A stretch of DNA of 64,000 bases from Dyella jiangningensis (lineage in GTDB: Bacteria; Pseudomonadota; Gammaproteobacteria; Xanthomonadales; Rhodanobacteraceae), in assembly GCA_000632805.1 (NCBI GenBank), contig CP007444.1, positions 1,240,001 through 1,304,000 of the forward strand, written 5' to 3'. A program made the translations under genes and the position numbers. Position 1 is the stretch's first letter, and each line of letters opens with the position of its first letter. Shown piece after piece: positions 17,448 through 27,496 of this stretch. The notes under the pieces were generated by a model. The model made no database searches. It was not told the origin of the DNA and saw only the letters and a program-made list of their open reading frames with translations.

Positions 17448-18392
17448 ATGCGAAACACGCTCCGCAACAACAAGACGCTTTCCATGGCTTTGCGCGCAGG
17501 TGCCGTTGCCTTGGTCACTGTCGCGACCGCACACGCTCAGGTTCTTGGCGGCGGCATCGGTGGCGGACTGGCCGGTCGAGGACAATCCGCCATCGGTCCT
17601 GTGGGCGGTCAGCTGGGTGGTTCCATGCGCGGCATGGGTAACGCAGGCATATCGCCTATGGGCCAGCACGATATCGAACAGCGTGCTGCGCATCTGCGAC
17701 AGCGGGCGGGAGCCGTGGGTGGATCGGCGACGGATACGGTGGGCAAAACGACCCATTCGGTGAATGGCCGCGCGGCCGGCGATGCCGAGGCCGGCCTTGT
17801 GGGCGCGAGCGGTCGTGGTGCACACGCGACGCTTGATGGCGCGGGCGAGGCTGCTTCCACAGCGGCCGTGGGCACGGATACTTCCGGCGTGCGCCAGTCC
17901 GCGACGAACGTGGCGGGCCAGGCAATCAATCGGGCCGACTCGGGCGTATCGACGGCCAAACGCGACGTGAGCAGCAACGTGAGTCGCGTGCAGAATGCAT
18001 CCGGCAACGCCGCTTCGGTGGCCGGTAACACCGCTGATAGCGGTGGCCATGCTATCGAGCAAACAGCGGCCGGCCGAGCTGTGCAGGCGACGTCGGCGAG
18101 TGCAGCCGCCCAGGGAGATGGGCAGCCGCTTCACCAGTCGGGAACGGTGGCGCAGTCGTCACAGGCATCAGGCGGTGCAGATCGTTTGGGCGACGTGGCG
18201 GGTACGGGCACGCTCGGCGGCGGTGCGAATGCCGATCAGGGTGCGCAAGGCCGAAACGCTTCGGCCAACGCCAACGGCCATGCAGGCGTCGATGCTCACG
18301 CCAACGGCTCGGGGCCGGCGAATCGCGGAGTGTCCGGCTCGGCGCAGTTCGATGGCAATGCAAGCGCCGCCGCGAACGCGGGACAGCACTGA
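17448..18392 (+). CDS. Secreted Gly/Ala/Ser-rich low-complexity protein
   Basis: 314 residues from ATG 17448, with GGCAGGAG just upstream. The signal peptide ends near TAHAQ. The mature protein begins VLGGGIGGGLAGRGQ and is then almost entirely small residues with recurring ASGNAASVAGNTADSGG-like text and no cysteines. No catalytic motif is visible. It probably belongs with the protease, whose mature start also reads QVLG. Similar low-complexity exported proteins accompany ECF-regulated subtilases in this group of bacteria as far as I recall. A structural, surface or protease-substrate role is a guess. Confidence 0.7.
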   Translation: MRNTLRNNKTLSMALRAGAVALVTVATAHAQVLGGGIGGGLAGRGQSAIGPVGGQLGGSMRGMGNAGISPMGQHDIEQRAAHLRQRAGAVGGSATDTVGKTTHSVNGRAAGDAEAGLVGASGRGAHATLDGAGEAASTAAVGTDTSGVRQSATNVAGQAINRADSGVSTAKRDVSSNVSRVQNASGNAASVAGNTADSGGHAIEQTAAGRAVQATSASAAAQGDGQPLHQSGTVAQSSQASGGADRLGDVAGTGTLGGGANADQGAQGRNASANANGHAGVDAHANGSGPANRGVSGSAQFDGNASAAANAGQH

Positions 18393-18486
18393 GGCCCTCA
18401 CCATGCGAAGCCGGTGCGAACGTTCCAGGACAGCGATGCGCACGCATCGGACATCAAGGCATGGACGTCGTTGAGGTCGTCGCGCT

Positions 18487-18522
18487 GGCGGGCGCAGCAT
18501 CATCGGAGATGCTGCGCCCGCC
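18487..18522. terminator. Large perfect hairpin between convergent genes
   Basis: A 15-bp perfect stem (GGCGGGCGCAGCATC and its complement) around a 6-nt loop, between the + strand gene ending at 18392 and the - strand gene ending at 18614. There is no T-tract, so it may be a repeat-derived barrier rather than a classical intrinsic terminator. Confidence 0.55.
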
Positions 18523-18555
18523 GTTCGCTCAGGGATGGGGCAGGTAGCAACGAGC

Positions 18556-18605
18556 CAACGCTCCTGCCTCATCGCGGCACTCGCACGCCGCGATGACGAG
18601 CGTTG
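18556..18605. repeat. Second inverted repeat in the convergent gap
   Basis: CAACGCTC ... TCATCGCGGC, an 8-nt centre, then GCCGCGATGA ... GAGCGTTG. It forms a long hairpin 34 nt after the previous one and directly before the frmA stop codon, with a REP-like appearance. Confidence 0.5.
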
Positions 18606-18613
18606 CGCGTGCT

Positions 18614-20054
<1,441 letters not shown>

Positions 20055-20069
20055 GAGCGGTCTCTCTCG

Positions 20070-20108
20070 ATACTGGCCGGGGGTATCCTATATACCCCCT
20101 CCCAGTAT
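20070..20108 (-). promoter_or_regulatory. Predicted FrmR operator upstream of frmRA
   Basis: Near-perfect inverted repeat ATACTGG...GGGGGTAT / ATACCCCC...CCAGTAT, with arms of 17 nt around CCTAT. G/C-tract arms flanked by AT are the hallmark of CsoR/RcnR/FrmR operators. Position just before the frmR start fits autorepression. Confidence 0.8.
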
Positions 20109-20364
20109 TACAAGCTGATCCCTGTCCCTTGGAAGCCTTGGAATGATGAGCCCGGTTGAATGACCCGTGCGTCGCCTCCATGGTCCTGAGGGCCGCGTGC
20201 GTTTTGCGATCCGCGTCGACATCCGGCAACGGCAACGAACAACGCGGCAGCGATGCGATGCATCCGTAGGGCAGCTGACCCTGCCAGCCATCGCGCGGTG
20301 CCAGCCAAAACAGTTCCGGGCGTAGACTCATCGAGTTGCGCCACACGCCAGACCAAGGAATGCA

Positions 20365-21315
20365 ATGAGCGAACAGGCCACGACGACGCCACACGCAGTA
20401 TCCATTCGAGGCGTCAGCAAGACTTACAAAAGCGGCTTTCAGGCATTGAAGCCGATCGACCTCGACATCCGGCAGGGAGAGATCTTCGCGCTGTTGGGCC
20501 CCAACGGTGCCGGCAAGACCACGCTGATCAGCATCATTTGCGGCATCGTCAAGCCAAGCGCCGGCGAAGTGAGCGCCGACGGCCACGACGTGCTGCGCGA
20601 CTATCGCATCACGCGGTCGAAGATCGGGCTGGTGCCGCAGGAGTTGTCCACCGACGCGTTCGAAACCGTGTGGGCGTCGGTCAGGTTCAGCCGCGGCCTG
20701 TTCGGTCGACCCCGCAACGACCAGCACATCGAAAAGGTGTTGCGCGATCTTTCGCTGTGGGAGAAGAAAGACTCGAAGATCATGACGCTGTCCGGCGGCA
20801 TGAAGCGCCGCGTGCTGATCGCCAAGGCGTTGGCGCACGAGCCGAGCATCCTGTTCCTCGACGAACCCACGGCCGGCGTTGACGTGGAGCTGCGCCACGA
20901 TATGTGGGAGATGGTGCGCAAACTGCGCGAAACCGGCGTCACCGTCATCCTGACTACGCACTACATCGAAGAGGCCGAGGAAATGGCCGACCGCGTGGGC
21001 GTGATCAACCATGGCGAGCTGATCCTCGTGGAAGACAAGCATGTGCTGATGCGCAAGCTGGGCAAGAAGCAGCTTTCCATCAGCCTTCAGGCGCCCATGC
21101 AGGCATTGCCCGAAGGATTGGACGAGTACGCGCTCGAGCTCTCCGACGACGGCACGATGCTGACCTACACATTCGATGCGCAGAGCGACGACACCGGTAT
21201 TGCCGTCTTGTTGCGCAAGCTGGGAGAACAAGGCGTGGACTTCAAGGACCTGCACACATTGGAAAGCTCGCTCGAAGACATCTTCGTCAGCCTGGTGCGG
21301 GGTGCTGCCCGATGA
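20365..21315 (+). CDS. ABC exporter ATP-binding protein (YadG-like)
   Basis: 316 residues. Walker [11 protein letters not shown] (~residues 48-57), Q-loop VPQEL, signature [15 protein letters not shown], Walker [13 protein letters not shown] and H-loop [14 protein letters not shown]. Beyond residue ~235 comes the ~80-residue C-terminal extension typical of YadG/DrrA-type ATPases. Its stop overlaps the start of the permease gene by 4 nt. The pair most resembles E. coli YadG/YadH, an exporter of unknown substrate. Confidence 0.9.
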   Translation: MSEQATTTPHAVSIRGVSKTYKSGFQALKPIDLDIRQGEIFALLGPNGAGKTTLISIICGIVKPSAGEVSADGHDVLRDYRITRSKIGLVPQELSTDAFETVWASVRFSRGLFGRPRNDQHIEKVLRDLSLWEKKDSKIMTLSGGMKRRVLIAKALAHEPSILFLDEPTAGVDVELRHDMWEMVRKLRETGVTVILTTHYIEEAEEMADRVGVINHGELILVEDKHVLMRKLGKKQLSISLQAPMQALPEGLDEYALELSDDGTMLTYTFDAQSDDTGIAVLLRKLGEQGVDFKDLHTLESSLEDIFVSLVRGAAR

Positions 21316-22073
21316 ACATGCCTGCCGTTCGCGCCATCTATCGCTTCGAGATGGCCCGCACCTTCCGTACGCTCACGCAGAGCATCGTGTCGCCGGTGCT
21401 CTCGACCTCGCTGTATTTCATCGTCTTCGGTACCGCCATCGGGGCGCGCATGGGTGAAATAGGCGGCACCAGCTACGGCGCCTTCATCATTCCCGGCCTG
21501 ATCATGCTGTCGCTGCTCAACGAAAGCATTTCCAATGCCTCGTTCGGCATCTACCTGCCCAAGTGGTCGGGCACGATCTATGAATTGCTCTCCGCACCGG
21601 TGTCGCCGTTCGAGGCGGTGCTGGGTTATGTCGGGGCGGCGGCTACCAAGTCGGTGATGCTTGGCTTGCTGATTCTCGTCACGGCGCGTTTCTTCGTGCC
21701 TTACAGCATCATGCATCCGCTGTGGATGATGGCCTTCCTGCTGCTCACCGCTGTCACGTTCAGTTCGTTCGGTTTCATCATTGGCCTCTGGGCCGATGAC
21801 TTCCAGAAGCTCCAGGTGATTCCGTTGATGGTGGTCACGCCGCTGACGTTCCTCGGCGGCGCGTTCTATTCCATCGGCATGCTTCCGCCGTTCTGGCAGA
21901 AGGTCGCGCTGTTCAATCCCGTGGTGTATCTGATCAGCGGCTTTCGCTGGAGCTTCTACGGCCATTCCGACGTCAACGTGGTACTGAGCGCGGGCATGAC
22001 GATGGCGTTCCTCGTGCTATGCGCCGTAGCGATCGGTTGGATTTTCCGCACGGGCTACAAGCTGCGTTCGTAA
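21312..22073 (+). CDS. ABC-2 type permease (YadH-like)
   Basis: 253 residues from ATG 21312, overlapping the ATPase gene (ATGA). About six membrane helices, with the family landmarks [51 protein letters not shown] and [16 protein letters not shown]. Close in length and motif order to E. coli YadH (256 residues). Forms the membrane half of the exporter with the preceding ATPase; substrate unknown. Confidence 0.9.
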   Translation: MNMPAVRAIYRFEMARTFRTLTQSIVSPVLSTSLYFIVFGTAIGARMGEIGGTSYGAFIIPGLIMLSLLNESISNASFGIYLPKWSGTIYELLSAPVSPFEAVLGYVGAAATKSVMLGLLILVTARFFVPYSIMHPLWMMAFLLLTAVTFSSFGFIIGLWADDFQKLQVIPLMVVTPLTFLGGAFYSIGMLPPFWQKVALFNPVVYLISGFRWSFYGHSDVNVVLSAGMTMAFLVLCAVAIGWIFRTGYKLRS

Positions 22074-22768
22074 CGAACGCAGCGTGCGGGTGCGAGGCGC
22101 TTGGCGGGGTGAGGAAGCGGCCTTTCGTTTCCGGGCGGCGCATCGCTTTGCATTCAATGCTGCAACTGTCGAGAGACAGGCGCAGCGCGAGGGATGTTCG
22201 CCCCTACGCCGATACGCCGCTTGCTGATGGTCGCGCGAGGGCAACGCCGACAGGCGTGGTCGCGTGCGCTTGCTACGGTTTCATGGTCACGCGTGGAGTC
22301 GCCAACGACATCGCCAGTGGCCTCGACAGCAAGGTCGAGAAGCGCGGGCCGAGTGAGTAGCAGCTCAAACGGCCCGCTGACCATCAACAACTATCATGGA
22401 GTTGATCATGGCTATCCACGATCATACGGGGCGCGCTCGCCCATTCATTTCCTTCAGCGACACCTTCGCTTCCTGTTCCCGAGAGCCCGCATCCAGCGGG
22501 CAGGGCGGTGCGGTTCGCTCGTGTCGGGGTGCCCCTACACGCGTCATCGGCCGCTCCTCCATTTCGCCCATCCTGCCGACAGGCCTGACAGCAGGCCCCA
22601 AGTGAGCGTTTTTGCGCAGTAGGTGATCGTTTCCGCAGGGCAGCGCTGCTGCCTCGCGCTGCGTTGCAGCAAAGCGATCACTCACATCGGTTACCGGCGT
22701 GCGCCGACACGGAAGCCTGTAGGGCTAGCTCCGTTGTCGGGCCGTGCCTGACAGGAAAGGAAGCCCCC
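22074..22768. other. About 700 bp without a convincing gene
   Basis: Holds one weak small open frame on the + strand (22408-22605, MAIHDHTGRARPFISF at its start), preceded by GGAGTTG. It could be a real ~65-residue protein, but it has no recognisable domain and its composition is ordinary. Nothing else stands out. Confidence 0.3.
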
Positions 22769-23080
22769 ATGTACCTCATGAAGCTCGATCCACTGATGGA
22801 CTTTGACCCCTCGGACCCATTACGCAGCCCTGGTGACATACTGCTGAACGACCACCTTCGCCCCCGCACCATGACGCTTGCCTGGCTGGCGCGACGCACC
22901 GGTATTTCCGTGTCTACGCTGCGGCAGATCACGAGAGGGGAGCGGCGCATCAATGCTGAGTTCGCCCTGCGCCTGTCGAACGTGATGGACCCCACGCCCG
23001 CTTACTGGCTGGTGCTGCAGGCGCGTTATGACCTGGCGACCGTGGGCTCGCGACGAGACGGCCGCCGACGGTTTGGGTAA
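22769..23080 (+). CDS. HigA-like addiction-module antitoxin (orphan)
   Basis: 103 residues from ATG 22769, behind a GGAAAGGAAG ribosome binding site. HigA-type XRE helix-turn-helix: SPGDILLNDHLRPRTMTLAW, then LARRTGISVSTLRQITRGER, then RRINAEFALRLSNVMDPTPAYWLVLQ, which follows the HigA consensus closely. Normally a HigB RNase-type toxin gene precedes higA; none is visible upstream or downstream. It may act alone as a regulator or be a remnant of a toxin-antitoxin pair. Confidence 0.8.
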   Translation: MYLMKLDPLMDFDPSDPLRSPGDILLNDHLRPRTMTLAWLARRTGISVSTLRQITRGERRINAEFALRLSNVMDPTPAYWLVLQARYDLATVGSRRDGRRRFG

Positions 23081-23293
23081 CGCCCGGCCTTCACCTTTGC
23101 CAGTCCAGGGCGACCCGAAAAGCCCGGAATGACGCCGTGACGGCCAGGCCCGAGAGGGACGTGTGGACGGCTAGATGTCCGCTCGTCCGCGGCGGTATTT
23201 CCTTGCGGCTCGCAGAGTTGCCATACTGCGCGCCGGGGACTTCAGGCGCTGCCTGCCTTCTTGGCAGGTGAGCGCGGGAAAAAGGGGGAAGGT

Positions 23294-23560
23294 ATGGGGC
23301 TTTGGTCAGTCTTGGCCGTCGGGCAGGGTTTCCTGCGTTCCGAAGGCATCGCCGACTTTGAACTCTACGGCGTCGTCGCAGCATGCGACGCAAACGCAGC
23401 GCTCTCAAAAGCCATCGACCTTGCGACACGGCACTGGCCCGAGATCGCGCAAGGTCATCAAACCTCTGAATCCGAAGCGGCCATCCACGCCGAGGCCATC
23501 AACGAGATTGCCCTGGTCGCCGGCATGGAAGTGGACATCGTCGACGTCTCCTGGATGTAG
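23294..23560 (+). CDS. Small hypothetical protein
   Basis: 88 residues from ATG 23294, with GGGGGAAGG 4 nt ahead; an upstream TTG at 23261 would add 11 residues. Acidic, one helix-rich domain (AACDANAALSKAIDLATRHW), ending VDIVDVSWM. No membrane segment. Family not recognised. Confidence 0.5.
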   Translation: MGLWSVLAVGQGFLRSEGIADFELYGVVAACDANAALSKAIDLATRHWPEIAQGHQTSESEAAIHAEAINEIALVAGMEVDIVDVSWM

Positions 23561-23654
23561 ATGCAAGGTCCGCCCTTACGGGCGGAGAAAAGCTTGGCGC
23601 ACGCAGTTACACATTCGTCGATTTCAAGCAGTCTTCCAACAGGGGGTAAGGCTT

Positions 23655-24098
23655 ATGCAATCGAAAGGCATGGTATTGGCGACGGTTGGGCTCATCATCA
23701 TCGTGGGCTTCATCGTGCAGCGGAGTTACAGTTCAAGCGCACGTCCCGACAGAAATCCAGATCCTCAAAAAAACGCACTGCCGGCGGATTCGCTCCAGTT
23801 CAAACCCATCGATCACACCAGCTACGAGCTGGGCTACCAGGCAGGCAAGTCCGGCGCGAGCCCGACCAACGCGCCCGCCGACTGGGCCAGCTATTGGCTT
23901 GGCTATGGCGAAGAGAAACGTGCCGAAGGCGACACGCCGCCCCGCCCAGGCAGCTTCGCCGACCTGCTTCACGAAGACCAGCGCTGCGTCCAGGGCGAAG
24001 TGATCACCGTCCGCGACAAGACCTACGCCAAAACCAAGGACACCTCCGGCGCCACCTTCCTGTGCAACCGATTCACGGTGTTGCCGCTTGGTCACTAA
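23655..24098 (+). CDS. Hypothetical membrane-anchored protein
   Basis: 147 residues from ATG 23655, after GGGGGTAAGG. One N-terminal membrane helix (VLATVGLIIIVGFIVQ), a polar linker, then a ~100-residue exported or cytosolic domain with tandem tyrosine- and tryptophan-rich motifs (SYELGYQAGKSGASP and WASYWLGYGEEKR) and two cysteines (RCVQG, FLCNR). Function unknown. Confidence 0.6.
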   Translation: MQSKGMVLATVGLIIIVGFIVQRSYSSSARPDRNPDPQKNALPADSLQFKPIDHTSYELGYQAGKSGASPTNAPADWASYWLGYGEEKRAEGDTPPRPGSFADLLHEDQRCVQGEVITVRDKTYAKTKDTSGATFLCNRFTVLPLGH

Positions 24099-24184
24099 TG
24101 CTGTTGGTGCATTCGGTGGGGCTGAAGACTCGTTCGGCCCCGCTGAATCAAAGGTGCGCTTTCGGCCGCCGGATCGAGGAAAGC

Positions 24185-24520
24185 ATGATGTTTGATCCGT
24201 TGTCCCGGCATGACGAATTCGAGGGTTATCCCACCGGGCGCGTCCTCATCCTTGCTGCACTGTTCGCCGCCGCCCTCTATCTGAGCCGTTCCGGTTCGGA
24301 CGTCTCTTCACACGAGTGGGGCTACTTGCTCTTCGGCGGCGTGATGCTCGGACTCACGATCATGGACGCCAGGACCGGATGGGCGATCGTTCTCTACCGA
24401 CCCGTGAATCGCTCAAAAGAACCCACGCTCTACTGGACGTCCATCGCCATTTCCAGCGCCCTCGGTCTGGCCGCCGTGGTTTTCTCCGTAGGTGCTCTGC
24501 TTGGTTACTGGAGCCTGTAA
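24185..24520 (+). CDS. Hypothetical membrane protein, three helices
   Basis: 111 residues from ATG 24185, preceded by GAGGAAAG. Hydrophobic segments at ~20-34 (RVLILAALFAAALYL), ~48-62 and ~86-108 (ISSALGLAAVVFSVGALLGY). No family recognised. It is the last gene before the first hairpin repeat, 70 nt downstream. Confidence 0.55.
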   Translation: MMFDPLSRHDEFEGYPTGRVLILAALFAAALYLSRSGSDVSSHEWGYLLFGGVMLGLTIMDARTGWAIVLYRPVNRSKEPTLYWTSIAISSALGLAAVVFSVGALLGYWSL

Positions 24521-24590
24521 TCGGGCTGCTCCAGCATTCTTGGTCAGCCGGTCGTGAGGCCAGATGGTTGAGCTTGGTTAATTTGCCAAG

Positions 24591-24614
24591 GTCTGCTTCC
24601 GACCCAAAACTGAC
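24591..24614 (+). repeat. Array hairpin repeat, copy 1 (degenerate right arm)
   Basis: GTCTGCTTCCGACCC then AAAACTGAC. The left arm fits, but the right arm has lost pairing. It lies 70 nt after a stop and 143 nt before the CPBP protease gene. Confidence 0.7.
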
Positions 24615-24756
24615 ATCGCCAATGTCTGCCTTCGTTAGAACCGTAGGCACTTCCGCCGCGGATGGGGTTGCGTTGCGGTCTAGGCCGCGTGTCGCAACAT
24701 GTATAGCCGTACATCGAGGTCCGAATATTCAGTAGTTAGGCCTCATCGGGAGACTC

Positions 24757-25485
24757 ATGGAAACGTTAGATCTCGTGTATTTGGGACTGGTTGCTGTGGC
24801 ATTGCTCGCTGATCACTTTGTGATTTGGCCGCGCTTTGTTCGATCCTCCCGAGCGGAACCTCAACTAGCCCGGCTGGCGCTTTGGAAGAGCTGGATGGGA
24901 ATGCTTTGGGTTCTGTCACTCGCCGCAGCTTTGTTGTGGATCTATCTGCATAGGCCTTGGGATTTGATGGGCCTTCACCTTCCAACGGGATGGCGGATTT
25001 GGACTTCCGCTGGAGCTGTCCTTGCAGTTGTCGCTTTATATGCACCCACCATTTCCAAACTCTGCAGGATTTCTGCCGAGCGAAAGGCAGCCCTTCGTAC
25101 GCGATTTGGCGACCACGCGGAAATGCTGCCGGAAACACAACGGGAGCTTGCCTGGTTTATTGCGCTATCTCTGACGGCCGGATTCTGCGAGGAGTTGATA
25201 TTTCGCGGCTACCTCATTTGGGCACTCCATACAGTCGTTGGCCTGTGCGCCGCGGCGGCGCTTTCGTGCCTCGTCTTTGCCTTGGCCCATTCGTATCAAG
25301 GCGTCAGTGGAATCATCAAGACCGGAGGTATCGGTGCCTTGCTCACAGTGATCGTCCTCGCTTTTGGCTCCTTAATCCCCGCAATCGTGATCCATGCGCT
25401 CATCGATGTTGCGCAAGGCGTCGTGGCGTGGCTGGTGCTTCGCCAATTCCCCGCCGCAAAACAGACGGTCGCCGCAGTCAGCTAG
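24757..25485 (+). CDS. CPBP-family intramembrane metalloprotease (CAAX/Abi type)
   Basis: 242 residues, about six membrane helices. Abi/CPBP motifs in order: EELIFRGY (Glu145-Glu146, Arg150), FALAHSYQG (His178) and a final HALIDV (His ~212). These are the active-site residues of the Rce1/CPBP glutamyl intramembrane proteases. Bacterial members process or protect against peptides such as bacteriocins, or act in membrane protein turnover; the substrate here is unknown. The gene is bracketed by two copies of the hairpin repeat, the second 7 nt past its stop, so it looks like one unit of the array further downstream. Confidence 0.85.
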   Translation: METLDLVYLGLVAVALLADHFVIWPRFVRSSRAEPQLARLALWKSWMGMLWVLSLAAALLWIYLHRPWDLMGLHLPTGWRIWTSAGAVLAVVALYAPTISKLCRISAERKAALRTRFGDHAEMLPETQRELAWFIALSLTAGFCEELIFRGYLIWALHTVVGLCAAAALSCLVFALAHSYQGVSGIIKTGGIGALLTVIVLAFGSLIPAIVIHALIDVAQGVVAWLVLRQFPAAKQTVAAVS

Positions 25486-25492
25486 CCGAACT

Positions 25493-25516
25493 GTCCGCTT
25501 CCGACCCGGAGCAGCC
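25493..25516 (+). repeat. Array hairpin repeat, copy 2
   Basis: GTCCGCTTCCGACCCGGAGC followed by AGCC; the right arm is partly decayed. Starts 7 nt after the CPBP stop. Confidence 0.7.
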
Positions 25517-25652
25517 CTTCACCTCTTGGACCGTAGCATCCCTACCGGGCACGATGATTCCGTCGCACGTTCGCTTCCCTGAGCGAACGGGATGTGCGAG
25601 AGATGGATGGGCCGACCCGGATGGTTAGTTGCCCATGGAGGATCTTTTGGGA

Positions 25653-26621
25653 TCAAGCACTGAGAGAACGGCCGCGCCGCCGTAATGCCTGCGGTGATTG
25701 ACCGTAGATTCGGATGCATGCACGGCGCATGCGTTCCATGTCGCCAAAGCCGACCTGTCGTGCAATGAGTTCGAGCGGCTCCCGGGTGCCTTCGATACGT
25801 GGAATGGCCGCTTCGCATCGGAGGCGTTCAACCGCGCGAGCGGGGGTGTCGCCCGTTTCTGCGGTGAACTGGCGTGCGAACTGGCGTGGACTGACGTTTG
25901 CCACTTCGGCGAGTCGCTCCACCGACAGACGTTCGCTCAGGTGCACTCGCGCATAGGCCAGCGCGTCGCGGATGCGTCCGGGGCGCGGCTCAAGTTCGAG
26001 CATGGTGGAGAACTGCGATTGCCCACCCGTGCGACGATGGTAGACGACGAGATCGCGTGCGATCGCCTTGGAGATCTCGCTACCACAGTCCTCCTCGATC
26101 ATGGCAAGCGCCATGTCGATGCCTGAGGTGATGCCTGCGGACGTCCAGATGTCGTCTTCGCGAACGAAGATCCGATCGGCGTCCACCGAAATGGTGGGGT
26201 AGCGTCGCTGCAACTCACCGGCGCAACGCCAGTGTGTTGTCGCGCGATGTCCATCGAGCAGGCCCGTTTCGGCGAGAAGAAAAGCGCCGGTGCACACGCT
26301 TGCCTTGCGCCGGGCCAGCGGCGCATAGGTACGGATAAGGTCGACGGTCTGTTCCTGGGCGTTCATGGTTTCCGGCGTGGCGGCGCCCACCACGATGAGC
26401 GTGTCGAGATGGTTTGCCGATGGCGGTGAGGCAGAGTCGATCAAGACGCCTGACGAACCGCGTACCAGGCCGCCGGGCGCCGAGACGATATGCACCTTGT
26501 ATCGGACCTTGTGGAAATCAATGGCCAGGTTGAAGGCGCACAGCGGGCCGCTCAGGTCCAGCAATTCAAAGCCGGGAAAGACCACAAACCAGATCGTTCG
26601 CGGCGCGCTTGGGCGGTGCAT
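25653..26621 (-). CDS. GlxA-type transcriptional regulator (DJ-1/PfpI domain plus AraC HTH)
   Basis: 322 residues. The N-terminal DJ-1/PfpI-like domain (residues ~8-185) shows the nucleophile-elbow-like SVCTGAFLLAETGLLDG and TTHWRC. The C-terminal AraC/XylS domain shows LSVERLAEVANVSPRQFARQ (first HTH) and IARQVGFGDMERMRRACIR (second HTH). Divergent from the alpha/beta hydrolase at 26747; the 125-nt gap carries a perfect palindrome. It probably controls that hydrolase and itself (inference). Confidence 0.9.
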   Translation of the reverse strand: MHRPSAPRTIWFVVFPGFELLDLSGPLCAFNLAIDFHKVRYKVHIVSAPGGLVRGSSGVLIDSASPPSANHLDTLIVVGAATPETMNAQEQTVDLIRTYAPLARRKASVCTGAFLLAETGLLDGHRATTHWRCAGELQRRYPTISVDADRIFVREDDIWTSAGITSGIDMALAMIEEDCGSEISKAIARDLVVYHRRTGGQSQFSTMLELEPRPGRIRDALAYARVHLSERLSVERLAEVANVSPRQFARQFTAETGDTPARAVERLRCEAAIPRIEGTREPLELIARQVGFGDMERMRRACIRIYGQSPQALRRRGRSLSA

Positions 26622-26659
26622 GGCTGTTTCCTGTTACTTGGCGGATTAGGGGGGAAATA

Positions 26660-26675
26660 TGTCATATCTGACATG
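26660..26675. promoter_or_regulatory. Candidate operator between glxA-type regulator and hydrolase
   Basis: Perfect inverted repeat ATGTCA-TATC-TGACAT in the divergent promoter region, 39 nt from the regulator start and 71 nt from the hydrolase start. Natural candidate for the AraC-type regulator's site, though a palindrome is less typical of AraC proteins than direct repeats. Confidence 0.45.
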
Positions 26676-26746
26676 TCCGCCATAGCTAAAGTTTTCTCCG
26701 TCGAACACCCCCCGGCTAGCGCCAAAAACCTACGGAGATCAGAACA

Positions 26747-27427
26747 ATGAGCACTTCTTCCAATGTCATCCTCGTTCATGGCGCCTGGGCTGACGGCTCC
26801 AGCTGGGCCAAGGTCATTCCCCTGCTGGCCGACAACGGCCTGAACGTCACAGCGGTGCAATTGCCGCTCACCGGTTTCGACGCTGACGTAGCCGCTGTGC
26901 GCCGTGCCATTGCGCTGGCCGATGGCGAGGTGGTGCTGGTGGGCCATAGCTACGCTGGCGCGGTGATCGGTGAAGCCGGCAATGACCCGAAAGTTATACG
27001 CATGGTCTACGTGGACGCCTTTGCGCCGGATGCAGGTGAATCGGCCGGCACGCTGTTTGCCAACTTCAAGTCGGCGCCTTTGAACGACGAGATCCGGCCG
27101 GATGCGGAAGGCTTTCTCAAGCTCAGCCGCGCCGGAGTCTTCGACTTGTTTGCGCAGGATCTACCCGAAGCCGAGAAGGCCGTGATCTACGCGACGCAGG
27201 GTCCGGTGCATGCTTCGGCACTGGGCGGCACGCTCACCGAAGCAGCCTGGCGTACACGTGCCACGTACTACCTCATTGGCGATCAGGACCACGCTATTCC
27301 CCGCGCCGAACAGGAAAGCATGGCGGCGCGGATGAATGCGACGGTCGCGCACGTGGATAGCAGCCACGTGCCGATGCTCTCGCAGCCGCAGGCAGTCGCA
27401 AGCTTCATCCTCAAGGCGGCGAACTGA
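26747..27427 (+). CDS. Alpha/beta hydrolase, esterase-like
   Basis: 226 residues. Compact alpha/beta-hydrolase: oxyanion segment VILVHGAWADGSSW (~7-20), nucleophile Ser68 in VGHSYAGAV, acid in GDQDHAIP and His in DSSHVPMLSQP near the end. This short type is annotated as esterase or salicylate/pyrethroid-esterase-like. It is the first of three hydrolase genes on the + strand and divergent from the GlxA-type regulator. Substrate unknown. Confidence 0.85.
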   Translation: MSTSSNVILVHGAWADGSSWAKVIPLLADNGLNVTAVQLPLTGFDADVAAVRRAIALADGEVVLVGHSYAGAVIGEAGNDPKVIRMVYVDAFAPDAGESAGTLFANFKSAPLNDEIRPDAEGFLKLSRAGVFDLFAQDLPEAEKAVIYATQGPVHASALGGTLTEAAWRTRATYYLIGDQDHAIPRAEQESMAARMNATVAHVDSSHVPMLSQPQAVASFILKAAN

Positions 27428-27496
27428 AGCCATCCCACCCACTGCAGCGGCGTTGGCCATTCGCGCGACGCCGCCAGCTTTCGCAGGTGAATCCTC

